Origin: Gigaspora rosea
Taxonomy: Eukaryota > Glomeromycota > Glomeromycetes > Diversisporales > Gigasporaceae
NCBI GenBank assembly: GCA_003550325.1
Contig: QKWP01000582.1
Location: 20,348 to 84,347 of the forward strand
DNA: 64,000 nucleotides
Direction: 5' to 3'
The first letter of the stretch is position 1. Each line of letters opens with the position of its first letter. The notes under the pieces are model-generated. The model had not been told where the DNA came from, made no database searches, and was given only the letters and a program-made list of their open reading frames with translations. Shown piece by piece: positions 55,130 through 64,000 of this stretch. The translations under genes and the position numbers were made by a program.

Positions 55130-56252
55130 ATGCCAGGGTGGCATTTTGGCACGAAATTAGGTGGATGGCATGCCATAGAGCATGCCAAATTTTTTGCTAT
55201 GCTACAATCCCTACTTGTAGAGCATATCTTAGAGCATATAAATCTCAAATTTCATGAAAAAATGTTAAAAACTCATATAGATATTAATGTTTTTATAAAT
55301 TCAGACACATATGTTTTTACAAGTTTTTTCTTAAACTTCAAATGCTTCCAGAGGCACTTTCTCAAAATGAAATTTCAAAAACCAACTAAGTAACCTGATA
55401 GAATAGGTATTCGAGAGTTTATTATAAAAATTTCAGCTCATTTGGCCAAATATTCATCTATTAACAACGTTTTTTCATTTTATTTCCAGATTCAGGATTT
55501 TCTAAAATTTTCAATTTTGATGAAAACGAAAAAATCACTATCACAGTCTAGATTTTTAGAGCTACATAATAATATATATTCAAATTCTACAAACCATTAG
55601 AGTATGGTCACAAAACTTTTTCTGTGAAATTTCATGGTATTTGGAATGATATTGATGAAGTTATTGAATTTTTTCATTTATTTACAAATTAGTAAAAATT
55701 TTAAGTTTTTCATCAAATATGTTTTCAAAATAACCCACTATACGGCAATGATTTACGAGAAATTTTACTATGCTAACTAAATAAAATTTTATAACAAGTC
55801 TTGTAGAGCATATCTCAGAGCATTTGAATCTCAAATTTCATAAACATGAAAAAATGTTGAAAACTTATGGAGATATCAAGGTTTTTGTAAATTCAGATGC
55901 ATACGTTTTCGCAAGTTTTCCTCTAAACTTCAACTAATTCTGGAGGCACTTTCTCAAAATAATCAACTAAGTAACCTGGTAGAATAGATATTCGAGAGTT
56001 TACTATAAAAATTTCAGCACATTTGGTCAAATATTCATCGATTAACAACGAATTTTCATTTTATTTCCAGATTTAGAATTTTTTAAAATTTTCAATTTTG
56101 ATGAAAACAGAAAAATTACCATTACAGGCTAGTTTTTTAAAGCTACATAATAATATATGCTCAAATTCTACAAACCATTAGAGTATGATCACAAAATTTT
56201 TTTTGTGAAATTTCATGGTATTTGGAATAATATTGATGAAGTTATTGAATCT
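55130..56252. repeat. Two long direct repeats
   Basis: About 450 bp at 55205-55680 (TTGTAGAGCATATCTTAGAG to AAGTTATTGAATTTTTTCAT) recurs with moderate divergence at 55797-56252, a period of about 590 bp. A cluster of GGCATGCCA words precedes the first unit. There is no coding sequence. Confidence 0.7.
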
Positions 56253-56420
56253 TTTTATTTGTCTCTTGTGTAAAATTCTCTTTTTTTTGTATGTTTCAAA
56301 AATAAAATATATCTAATAAAGCATATTCGCCAAATAAAACATACAATATGAGCACAATAAAGTTGATAGTGATGAAATTCAAGAGTTTGTATATGAAATT
56401 TCAGCTCATTCAGATGAATA

Positions 56421-56614
56421 CAGTTGCCTCTTTCTAATCCGAACCTCTCTAAACCGAACACTATTAAACTCTTTCTAAACTGAACAAAATCTCCTAGAAC
56501 ATTTGTAAATTTTACTATAAAGTTCAGATAAGCTATATATAAACTGAACTTTTTCAAATTTTTATATAGTAAAAAAAAGCAGTTCCGTCAGTTCGGATTA
56601 AAGAGAGTTGACTG
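56421..56614. mobile_element. pogo-like MITE, 194 bp
   Basis: The ends CAGTTGCCTCTTTCTAATCC and (inverted) CAGTCAACTCTCTTTAATCC lie between TA dinucleotides (56419-56420 and 56615-56616). The interior repeats CTAAACCGAAC and CTAAACTGAAC words. It has the same end pattern as the element at 1829-2170. Confidence 0.85.
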
Positions 56615-56639
56615 TATTTGCCAAATTTTGATTAAGTTT

Positions 56640-57145
56640 TTTTTTTTTTTTTAGGGCTTTGGCAGTTTTGCTAAAATCTAATAGATTTATTATTACTAAA
56701 AATTTCTTTTTAATACATTTACAATCGACTTTGACCTCATCTGGCTACAAAATAAATTTTGCGCCCAGATGCGACCAGCCGCATCGGCTTACATATAAGA
56801 CAAAAAAAATTCGTTAGCTATAGTTACAAACCAACTATGCTTCATAACCTACTCCTTCAAAAACTCCTTCTCTAAGCTTCTCATAAAGAAGAATAAAAAC
56901 AAGGGAAAGATTAAAATAGGGGAACAAAACTAAATACCCAACAAAATTAACCAAACACCAAAATTATACATTCAAGAAAAATAAAACAAAAAAGAAAAAC
57001 CAAAGAAAAAGCAAAGAAAAAATAAACTATGAAAGCATTGATAATCGATAAAAATTATATAATACTGCACAAGGAAACGCGTCGCCAAAGTATTATATAT
57101 ATAAAAGAAAACTAAAGGAATGTTCTAGAATTTATTTTCCAAAGA
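56640..57145. other. AT-rich spacer
   Basis: An A-rich tract (56940-57020); nothing else recognised. Confidence 0.4.
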
Positions 57146-57482
57146 TCAGACTATTCCATTGCGCCACGTCTCATTACGCGTCCATTTCTGTTTATTCACC
57201 TGCATGCCTTCTTCCCGATTAGGATAGGAACTACAATGCCAATCTTTTGGAGTGGGTATGCCGAATTTTCTACTTTTCATCCAAAATTCCAGAAAAAAAG
57301 ACTTCGAGCGAGAATATGATAGCAGGAGTATGGTAAAATATGTTCTTGTAGCCAAAACTTTTAGAGAGTGTGTTGAAAAACTCATTTTTTAGTTCACCGC
57401 CTAGCCAAAATATAACACCTTCGTCGACGAAGAAAAAAATGGGTTTATCTCCACCAGAATTTCTTGTACCAAGGGCACCCAC
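57146..57482 (-). pseudogene. Unrecognised coding remnant
   Basis: Two overlapping minus ORFs together give a coherent protein-like reading: DKPIFFFVDEGVIFWLGGEL and SFGYKNIFYHTPAIIF in one frame, then SRKFGIPTPKDWHCSSYPNR and EEGMQVNKQKWTRNETWRNG in the other. The frame changes between them. I do not know the family. The GC content is above that of the flanks. Confidence 0.35.
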
Positions 57483-57489
57483 TGCCAGT

Positions 57490-57903
57490 TATCTTGCACA
57501 ACTGACACTTCTGGCTTGCTTGCCGAATATATAAAGGAGTCTTCCGAGAGTTAAACAAAAAAGGTTGACCTTTATAAAAACCAGTATTATATCTGCTTCG
57601 TCTTTTACTAATAAAAATTTTGTTTTTCGTTTGCTTAAAATTTTGGACAAGTGATCGACAGGAAGCGTTGATGAAAAATGGTTGTATGGATTAAGTTTTT
57701 TTGATTTTCTTGTTTAACAAATTTAAATATATAAATTATATATAATATTGACATTGAAATATTTTTGAATTTTATAGCAAAATTTGATGAAATGTGCATA
57801 AAAATCATCTTTTTAAAAACGTCTACTAATATAAACGTTGACACATTTTCAAATTTTACAATATAATTTAAGTAGAAAATTGTTAAAAATACCTAAATTT
57901 TGG
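57490..57903. other. Spacer
   Basis: No feature recognised. Confidence 0.4.
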
Positions 57904-57906
57904 TTA

Positions 57907-58055
57907 GAGCAGTGTCATTAATCACCTGATTATTTTTTATCAGAGGCCTACCCCCCCTCTTCCTCAATATATAAATAGTCAGGTTCTTATATATAATTTC
58001 AACTTTTTTTACACCCCTCCCCCCCTAAAAAATCACCTGATTTTTGTTACTCCCC
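57907..58055. mobile_element. PIF/Harbinger-like MITE, 149 bp, copy 2
   Basis: TTA flanks both sides (57904-57906 and 58056-58058). It is nearly identical to 12303-12453, including TCAGAGGCCTACCCCCC and TCAATATATAAATAGTCAGG. Confidence 0.88.
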
Positions 58056-58222
58056 TTAAAACATTGATAAATTTAGATTGCTACTTATAAAATTTTACTT
58101 ACCTGACTGATTTTAGTTGATCGGCACCTTGTATAAAATCATCTATCATCTATCATCTACTATATATAAAGAAAAAAAATGTAAACATAAAAAAAAAGCT
58201 AAGTTTTTTTTAATAATAATAC

Positions 58223-58677
58223 TATAATATAGTAGATATTTTTGTACTTTCATATTGCAACAGTCATGTGTTTACGATGTATTAGATGATCATATAACGG
58301 TATCGACTCTTTGTTTGACACACCAATAGTTTACTTTATTTTTATTTATTCTTTATTAGTTATTTATTATTTATTTTATTTATTTATTTGTGTCGCTGCC
58401 TGTTATACTGTTTATTTAGTCGCGATGCATATCGGCATTATGTATCGTTTGTTATGCATAGATCGTATGCATAATATTGTTATTGGTATTTGAGTTTATT
58501 GTACATAGTTTTAGGATAGGAGAAACTACAATTATAAAAAGGATCTAAAAATCTTTCTGTCTCAATATCAACCCAACGATTTACTATTATATCTTCTATC
58601 TAATAAAAGCCATCTTTGTCTTGAATTTCTTTTAACAAAAACCTAATCTATCCACATAATCGAACATTTTGATTACA
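58223..58677 (+). repeat. 5' LTR of the LTR fossil
   Basis: It pairs with 60861-61311 along its whole length. Confidence 0.85.
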
Positions 58678-59107
58678 TTTGGCGATGACGACAGGACCAG
58701 GTCGCCTACTTGAAGAAATTCTGCACGAAGACAGCTGTGTCCTACAAAATAAAAGATATGACTCCATAGAACTGAGTCCTGATTTATGGCCCATGTACTT
58801 TTCTGAATTCACGTTTCCATAGTTGTTAAAGAAATGTTTCATTTAGTAAAGCCCTTAAATTAAAATGAAACATTAATATCCAAGGCCAAAAACAAAAGTA
58901 GAATCAAAAAGTTATACTTAGTTCCGAAAATTTAGCATTTTTTTTGGTCTCACGTACCGTCCTTACGTGTTTAACTCCATTATATATTATTTTTCAACAA
59001 AGTACCACCCTAAGTAAAAAGAAAAAATAATTAAAGAAATAAAAATAAGTGCCGAAAATATATATATATAAAATTTTTTAGCATTAAAGTTATTATACTC
59101 TACACCC

Positions 59108-59629
59108 AGGACCCTGAATAATTTATGTGAAGTTATATTTGAGCATCATAGTAAAAATATTTTTAGTTAGCCATTTTGGTTTGGTATATATAAGCTATAT
59201 TTTACACATTAGATAGAACTTTTACCCATCTTTACCTTTTCGTGTAATACAACCTCTCTCCCTTTTACTCCTCTCTCCTTTTTACTTCTCTCTTCCTTTT
59301 ACCCCTCTCTCCCTTTTACTTTTCTCTCCTTTTTACTCCTCTCTCCCTTTCTCTCCTTTCTCCCTTTTACCTCTTTTTTCCTTTTCCCTCTCTCCTTTTT
59401 ACATGCTGGGTTACTATTATAGCCCAATTTTCATTAGCACATTTCAAATATAACATTTATAAAAATTATCCCATTAGTATTCTTTCAAATATACCTATTT
59501 TGCCATTTAGCGGGTTTCAAATATAACCTTTTTCTCCAATACCTACTTTTCAAATATAACCTTTTTTAAAAAATGGCCCTCCATTAGCTATTTTTCAACT
59601 ATGACCTCATATAGATTGTTCAGAGTCCT
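59108..59629. mobile_element. AGGACCC-family hAT-like element nested in the LTR fossil
   Basis: The ends AGGACCCTGAATAATTTATG and (inverted) AGGACTCTGAACAATCTATA are flanked by CTACACCC (59100-59107) and CTACACTC (59630-59637). It is related to 37265-37981, with the same CCACTTTTCAAATATAACC type of loose repeats. A CTCTCTCCCTTTTACTC minisatellite (59250-59400) fills the middle. Confidence 0.8.
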
Positions 59630-60860
59630 CTACACTCCAGTTTATTCTTCAAGTTTTTGTAAACATCCAACAGAATTCCAGGTTATTCTGGTTACAGAGA
59701 TAGCGTTCTAAAAGAAAATAAAGAATTAATAAAAAAAAATAAAAAAAATAAAAAAAATTTTTGAAACAAGTGATCCTATACTTATCTTTTTGGATACCCT
59801 TTCCTACTTGGAAGAAGAATTAGAATAAGGGCAGAAAAGTCTTATATCCTGAGGATCCTGCAACATTAAGTTCTAAAAATGCGTTTCTTGTTTTTAAACC
59901 CGAAATAGATAAAGACAAAAGTGTCGTATTCCAAAAGACCCTCCATTTCAAGCTCAAAAGTTAGATAAAATAAGATCCAGAAAGAATTTTTTTTGTACGT
60001 AGGTTAAAACTCCAGTTAAAAGAACTCCTAAAAGGACCCTGGTAACTTCTATACATTAAGAAACTTGTTTCGCTATAACTAACTAGAAAGAAAGGAACTC
60101 TACCAAAATTTAGCAAAATCTTACCTAAAGTTTTGAAACCCAAAAATAAGTACTGAAAAAAAAAATTAATGACAGAAATAATAACCAAATCGGAACTGAG
60201 AAAGACAAAACAAAAAAAAGTGAAAGTCGACCCGATTCAAAGAAAGAAACGAAAGAACTCCAAACCGGACAAAGAAGAGCAGAACTAATAAAAAGAAAAA
60301 GTTTTTTTAACAGATCAAGTTAAAATGGATTATCAACAATAATCTAACAATCATGTGGGTGACGTCAAGATCAAGACGAAGACACAAGAAATACTACCAA
60401 TAGCCCTATTAGACAAATTCGAAAATCGACTGATTTTCATAAAACCATGAGAAAATTCGATAAACCTAAGAAAAAGAATAAATAAGTAAATGAATTACAA
60501 TAGTTAACAATATGAAGAAATAAAAAAGGAAAACTTATATTGTGCATTATACTCCAAATTCTGAATATGAGATTTTAAAGAGAAAAAAATTGTAGATAGA
60601 TATTTTTTTTATTTTTTTTAGTTTTTTTTTAAGTTAGTTTTTTTTCAAATTCTGTAAGTAAATTGAGTTAAGTTTAGTTTTTTTTTAGTTTTGGTTATAG
60701 GTAATCCGAGGTACAAAACCCCTATGTATTAGTTTTGTTCTGGTTATAGGTAATCCAAGGAACCTAAAACCCAGAATTTATTTTTTTTAACGAGTTTAGA
60801 ATTTTTTTTAATTACTAGTTGATTATGCTCGGAGGACCTCGCATTTTAAAGGAGGGGAAG

Positions 60861-61311
60861 TGTAATATAGTAGATATTTTTGTACTTTCATATCACGACA
60901 GTCACATGTTCACGATGTATTAGATGATCACGTAATGGTGTCGACCCTTCGTTCGACATACCACTAGTTTACTTTATTTTTATTTATTCTTTATTAGTTA
61001 TTTATTATTTATTTATTTATTTGTGTCACTGCCCCGTCATACTGTTTATTTTGCCGTGATGCATATCGGTATTATGTATCATTCGTTATGCATAGATCAT
61101 ATGCATAACATCATTATTGGTATTTGAGTTTATTGTACATAGTTTTAGGATAGGAGAAACTACAATTATAAAAAGGACCTAAAAATCCTTCTGTATCAAT
61201 ATCAACTCAACGATCCACTATCATGTCTTCTATCTAATAAAAGCCATCTTCGTCTTGAATTTCTTCTAGCAAAGACCTAATCTATCCATATAATCGAACA
61301 TTTCGATTACA
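60861..61311 (+). repeat. 3' LTR of the LTR fossil
   Basis: It begins TGTAATATAGTAGATATTTT and ends CGATTACA. It pairs with 58223-58677. Confidence 0.87.
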
Positions 61312-62091
61312 ATACCAAAAGTTGTAGCATTCTATTATTACTATTAATGTTTAGTAAAAGCTTTGCAGCAGGCAGTGGTAATAGAATACTTCAAAAAATT
61401 TAAATAAATAAAATAAAAAAATTTAAATAAAATAAAAAAAATGAATTGATATTTCCACACCTTTTTTTGATAATGCCACACCAGTGCCACACCCATGTAG
61501 ATCATTTTGGTTTTTTCTAATTTTTTTAAAATTTGATTGAAGATAGCTTGATACCCTCCTAACCAAATTTGATCAACTTTTTTGTTCTTTAAATTGTAGA
61601 AAGCAGTAGAATTAAAATAAAAAAAAGTTTATCTAATCTAATTAGAAGGATGTTAAGATATCTTTGACCAAAACATCTATCAAATATAAGCTGTAACAAA
61701 AATTGTTTACAATCTTTGATCGAAGATAACTTCAACCTGCTATAACTTTTTTATAAATGATTTTAAAAAAATTAAAAACCATGGAAGTGTTTAGCTTGTT
61801 TTGATTTAACATTTTAAGATAGTATTTTTTGGTTACTATTTTTTCTTTGAAGAAGGATTAGCAATTTGAATGTCATCAATTTTATTTGTCGGGTCTAGGT
61901 TGCTTGCACTGTATAAAAAAAAAATTCCTCATCAAATTTTAGTATATATTACTGCTCTAACCTTACCCCTAACGCCAACCTAATGTTAAGGCTTTTTCGG
62001 TTGTTTTGATTTCATGGCAGAATTTTTGGAGGTGTTCTTGGTGTAGTACATATATATACGCGGAAGATCACGTGTTAACCGTTAGATATGT
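61312..62091. other. AT-rich spacer
   Basis: No gene. GCCACACCAGTGCCACACCC near 61472-61495 is a short repeated word of unknown meaning. Confidence 0.4.
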
Positions 62092-62296
62092 TAGGGTGTC
62101 CAGGATTATGCGATGCGATGAGGTAAATTATGCGGGCGAACTGAGGTTGTTTATGCGATGGATGCGAAATAAATTTAAAATTATGCGATCGATTATGCGA
62201 TTTTTATTATAGTACGCTATATGTAATTAGTTCTATTCTTCGGAATTTTTCGGACACTTGCTTAAGATTTTACCTCGACTATGCTCGTAATTTAGG

Positions 62297-62671
62297 TTCA
62301 TTCTTCACTCGGGGAAGTTTGACAACAAGGCCTACAAAACCTCCGGTGGATTACACGGGGTAGGAGTAACTGTAGTTAATGCCCTCTCTAAATTTTTACG
62401 CGTAGAAAGTAGCCACGAAGGAAAGACTGAAACTCTAATCTATGAACAAGGAAAATTAACTTCTTCGCAAATTACTGACACGTTCATTCATTTTCTACAT
62501 CGGAACTTTACTTTCTGCCACCCAAATTACGCATCCACTTATTTGCGCGGTAATACAAACTCCTGGAGGGAAATAGCCAATCGGAAAGAGCAAATTTTGA
62601 CGAAGAATCCAAACACGCGTAAAAGAAGAAAAAAGCGAAAATATGCAAAAAACCAATGTTTAAATCGATGA
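62297..62671 (+). pseudogene. parE: Bacterial-type ParE/GyrB (GHKL ATPase) fragment
   Basis: The frame is open for 124 codons without a usable ATG. Codons 1-64 read [58 protein letters not shown]. The line [11 protein letters not shown]...VVNALS is the ATP-lid and helix signature of the B subunit of bacterial type II topoisomerases. YKTSGG favours ParE over GyrB, and FDNKAYK recalls Mollicutes. Eukaryotic topoisomerase II reads differently here. Similarity fades after about 62490, and the frame then runs into a MITE. Base composition is clearly richer in G+C than the flanks. Fungal nuclear genomes are not known for this gene, so transfer from an endobacterium is inferred. Confidence 0.85.
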
Positions 62672-62808
62672 CGGGAATGAAATTTTACGTATAATAAACA
62701 TCATCTAACCCTATAGATTCTAACGTTAAGGCTCTAACCCTAAGTTTTTAACTCACGCACTTAGTTTATTTACAAAATCGGGGTTTGTATTACCCGCGCA
62801 AATAAATT
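62531..62808. mobile_element. MULE-like MITE, relative of 43573-44159, nested
   Basis: CACTTATTTGCGCGGTAATA and (inverted) AAATTTATTTGCGCGGGTAA correspond to the ends at 43573. The interior shares CAAACTCCTGGAGG, GAAGAAAAAAGCGAAAATAT, GGAATGAAATTTTACGTATA and CTAACCCTA words. No target duplication was resolved. Confidence 0.7.
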
Positions 62809-62965
62809 TGAATGAAGTTAACGTCTCCCAACAGCCAATCATATTTCAGCCACGTGATCTGAGTGCTTTTTTTTGTCGAATTATGCGAAGCATATGCGAT
62901 GCGAAAATTTGGTAAATTATGCGCATATTATGCTTTCGCATAATCCTGGACACCCTAAGATATGT

Positions 62966-63370
62966 TTATACAGTAAAATTATTACCCCTTGTTATTGCTC
63001 TAAGTGCTGTTTCTCATTTTTAACTTGTCGGGCTTACTATTTTATTGGTTAATTATCTCATGACTCTTATAAGAAAACTTCAAAAATATTTGAATTCTCT
63101 TAGAATATTTAACAATAAGAAATTACAATGAATAATCAAAAATTGAGTAATTTCTGAATCTGTGAAGAATTCAAATAGTGTAAAATTAATTTTAGCTATT
63201 GGCGTTCAATAACTATAATAACTATATAATATAGGTCTTGCACAAGATAACATCACGAATTTTAATAATGGGTGTTAAGAGAATTGCATATTGGAGGTAG
63301 CCAATGAAAAAAAGGATAAACTTTTCAAAGAAACATTTTTTAAATTATTGACCCTTTTTTATTGACTCCT
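62966..63370. other. AT-rich spacer
   Basis: No feature recognised. Confidence 0.4.
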
Positions 63371-63535
63371 CAATATTATGACGTTCTCAAGCACTCTTTC
63401 AATGAATTCAATAAAGAATCTGATTTGGCTAGTTTATCTGACAGAAGTATCAGATTCTTTGTTGAGTCTATTAAGGAAGGTTTTGAGAATACCCAATGTC
63501 AACACAATGGTCATCGATTATTATGTAAGAATTAA
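63371..63535 (+). pseudogene. Short coding remnant, unrecognised
   Basis: An open frame reads QYYDVLKHSFNEFNKESDLA, SLSDRSIRFFVESIKEGFEN, TQCQHNGHRLLCKN and stops. Its composition is typical of a helical protein, and codon choice is richer than random AT sequence. No start is visible, and the family is unknown to me. Confidence 0.35.
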
Positions 63536-64000
63536 ATATTCATGACTGATTTACGCGTAATGGACAATGGATACAGCACAAATACATTTATAAATGAAAT
63601 TTTTATTTATAGAATTGTACGAGACAATCAGTTAATCCAATAACTCACTGTATCAGACTTTTAAAAAACTGTGCTATTATGTAATCGAGACTCTGTGTAG
63701 TAGGGCTAGTGCAAATTTGCAATTGCAAAATCTGCGCATAAACCTGACATTTATTGCATTGCAGATGCAATTGCATATTTTGCATATTTGGACTAATGTT
63801 GCATATTTAATAGAGCATAATCTGCGCATAAAATATAGGAAAGAGCTTGTTGTTCGTGTGTTAACAAATTCTGAATTCTGATTGGCTAGATCAGGTGTAA
63901 CATAAAAAACCAATCAAACCAATAAAAAAACTGACTAGTTTATGTATAACATAAAAAAATTCATAATGGATTTTAGCCAGAATTTATTGCATAAAGATGC
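63536..64000. other. Repeat-derived end of window
   Basis: TAGGGCTAGTGCAAATTTGC at 63702 looks like a hAT end whose partner would lie outside the window or is lost. The words CTGCGCATAA follow. From 63855 the dispersed repeat TGTGTTAACAAATTCTGAAT is present. Confidence 0.4.

Larger units (their letters stand above)
58223..61311 (+). mobile_element. Non-autonomous LTR retrotransposon (fossil)
   Basis: Two LTRs of about 450 bp (58223-58677 and 60861-61311) end in a TGTAAT...ATTACA-type pattern. A primer-binding site follows the first: TTGGCGATGACGACAGGA resembles the complement of a tRNA-Ser 3' end. A purine tract AAAGGAGGGGAAG precedes the second. ATAC may be the 4-bp target duplication. The internal part is only about 2.2 kb, including a nested hAT-like element, and shows no gag or pol, so it is a broken or non-autonomous copy. 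The LTRs differ at several percent of positions, mostly C/T, which suggests moderate age and cytosine-methylation decay. Ty1 or Ty3 membership cannot be told. Confidence 0.82.
62092..62957. mobile_element. hAT element carrying a bacterial topoisomerase fragment
   Basis: Perfect 21-bp inverted ends starting TAGGGTGTCCAGGATTATGC are flanked by an 8-bp duplication AGATATGT (62084-62091 and 62958-62965). Sub-terminal ATTATGCG words lie at both ends, as in the relative at 25330-25981. There is no transposase. The interior holds a ParE/GyrB-like coding piece (62297-62530) followed by a MULE-like MITE (62531-62808). No N occurs between the two ends, so the bacterial piece is physically inside the fungal element in this assembly. 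Confidence 0.92.

Noticed and set aside
58311-58493. A small membrane protein gene
   Set aside because: The ORF lies within the 5' LTR of the LTR fossil and is hydrophobic only because of its TTTATT repeats.
62297-62671. Host eukaryotic topoisomerase II
   Set aside because: The SGGLHGVG and VVNALS lines are those of bacterial B subunits; the eukaryotic enzyme has a different sequence at this place.
63702-63850. A complete hAT element starting TAGGGCTAG
   Set aside because: No matching right end or duplication was found within the window.

Overview
The window looks like nuclear DNA of an arbuscular mycorrhizal fungus (Glomeromycotina, Rhizophagus-like). It is very AT-rich and almost entirely transposon-derived. 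Its recognisable host genes have short introns with GT..AG ends, and their types fit that group: a Sel1-repeat array, a TKL-type kinase opening with an EWL..AIDEGYI..YDYSEFS motif, an aldo-keto reductase and a Fic protein. The organism is inferred from these traits, not proven.

Layout. 1-9.2 kb: one long, decayed LINE on the minus strand, with five short inverted-repeat elements inserted in it. 9.3-9.7 kb: a tRNA-Ser-derived SINE. 9.7-16.3 kb: AT-rich DNA, miniature elements, a 173-residue ORF and a young 1-kb SINE with a tRNA-Gly-like head. 16.3-20.7 kb: nested MITEs, a pair of LTR-like direct repeats and a tandem MITE array. 20.7-23.5 kb: a 1,386-bp sequence present twice around a single N, almost certainly an assembly artefact. 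23.5-26.4 kb: a degenerate minisatellite, an SF3A1-like fragment and a hAT element. 26.5-33.5 kb: an unusual broken composite gene (zinc ribbon, transposase-like core, RecQ-type helicase), split by a 2.2-kb hAT that carries Sel1 repeats. 34-38 kb: kinase and aldo-keto reductase pseudogenes. 38.6-39.6 kb: the only clearly intact host gene, the AP-3 sigma subunit, in six exons. 42-43.1 kb: a Fic-domain gene. 43.5-58 kb: dense MITEs and larger hAT elements with clear target-site duplications. 58.2-61.3 kb: a short non-autonomous LTR element. 62.1-63 kb: a hAT element containing a bacterial-type ParE/GyrB fragment.

The intact genes do not form an operon or pathway. The window mainly records transposition. 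Target-site duplications (TSDs) show many insertions directly: TTA/TAA for PIF/Harbinger-like, TA for Tc1/mariner/pogo-like, 8 bp for hAT-like, about 10 bp for MULE-like and TTAA for one piggyBac-like element. Three things deserve most attention: the bacterial topoisomerase fragment carried by a hAT, a palindromic module shared by element families with different ends, and the transposase-RecQ composite gene. All calls come from reading the sequence; no database was searched.
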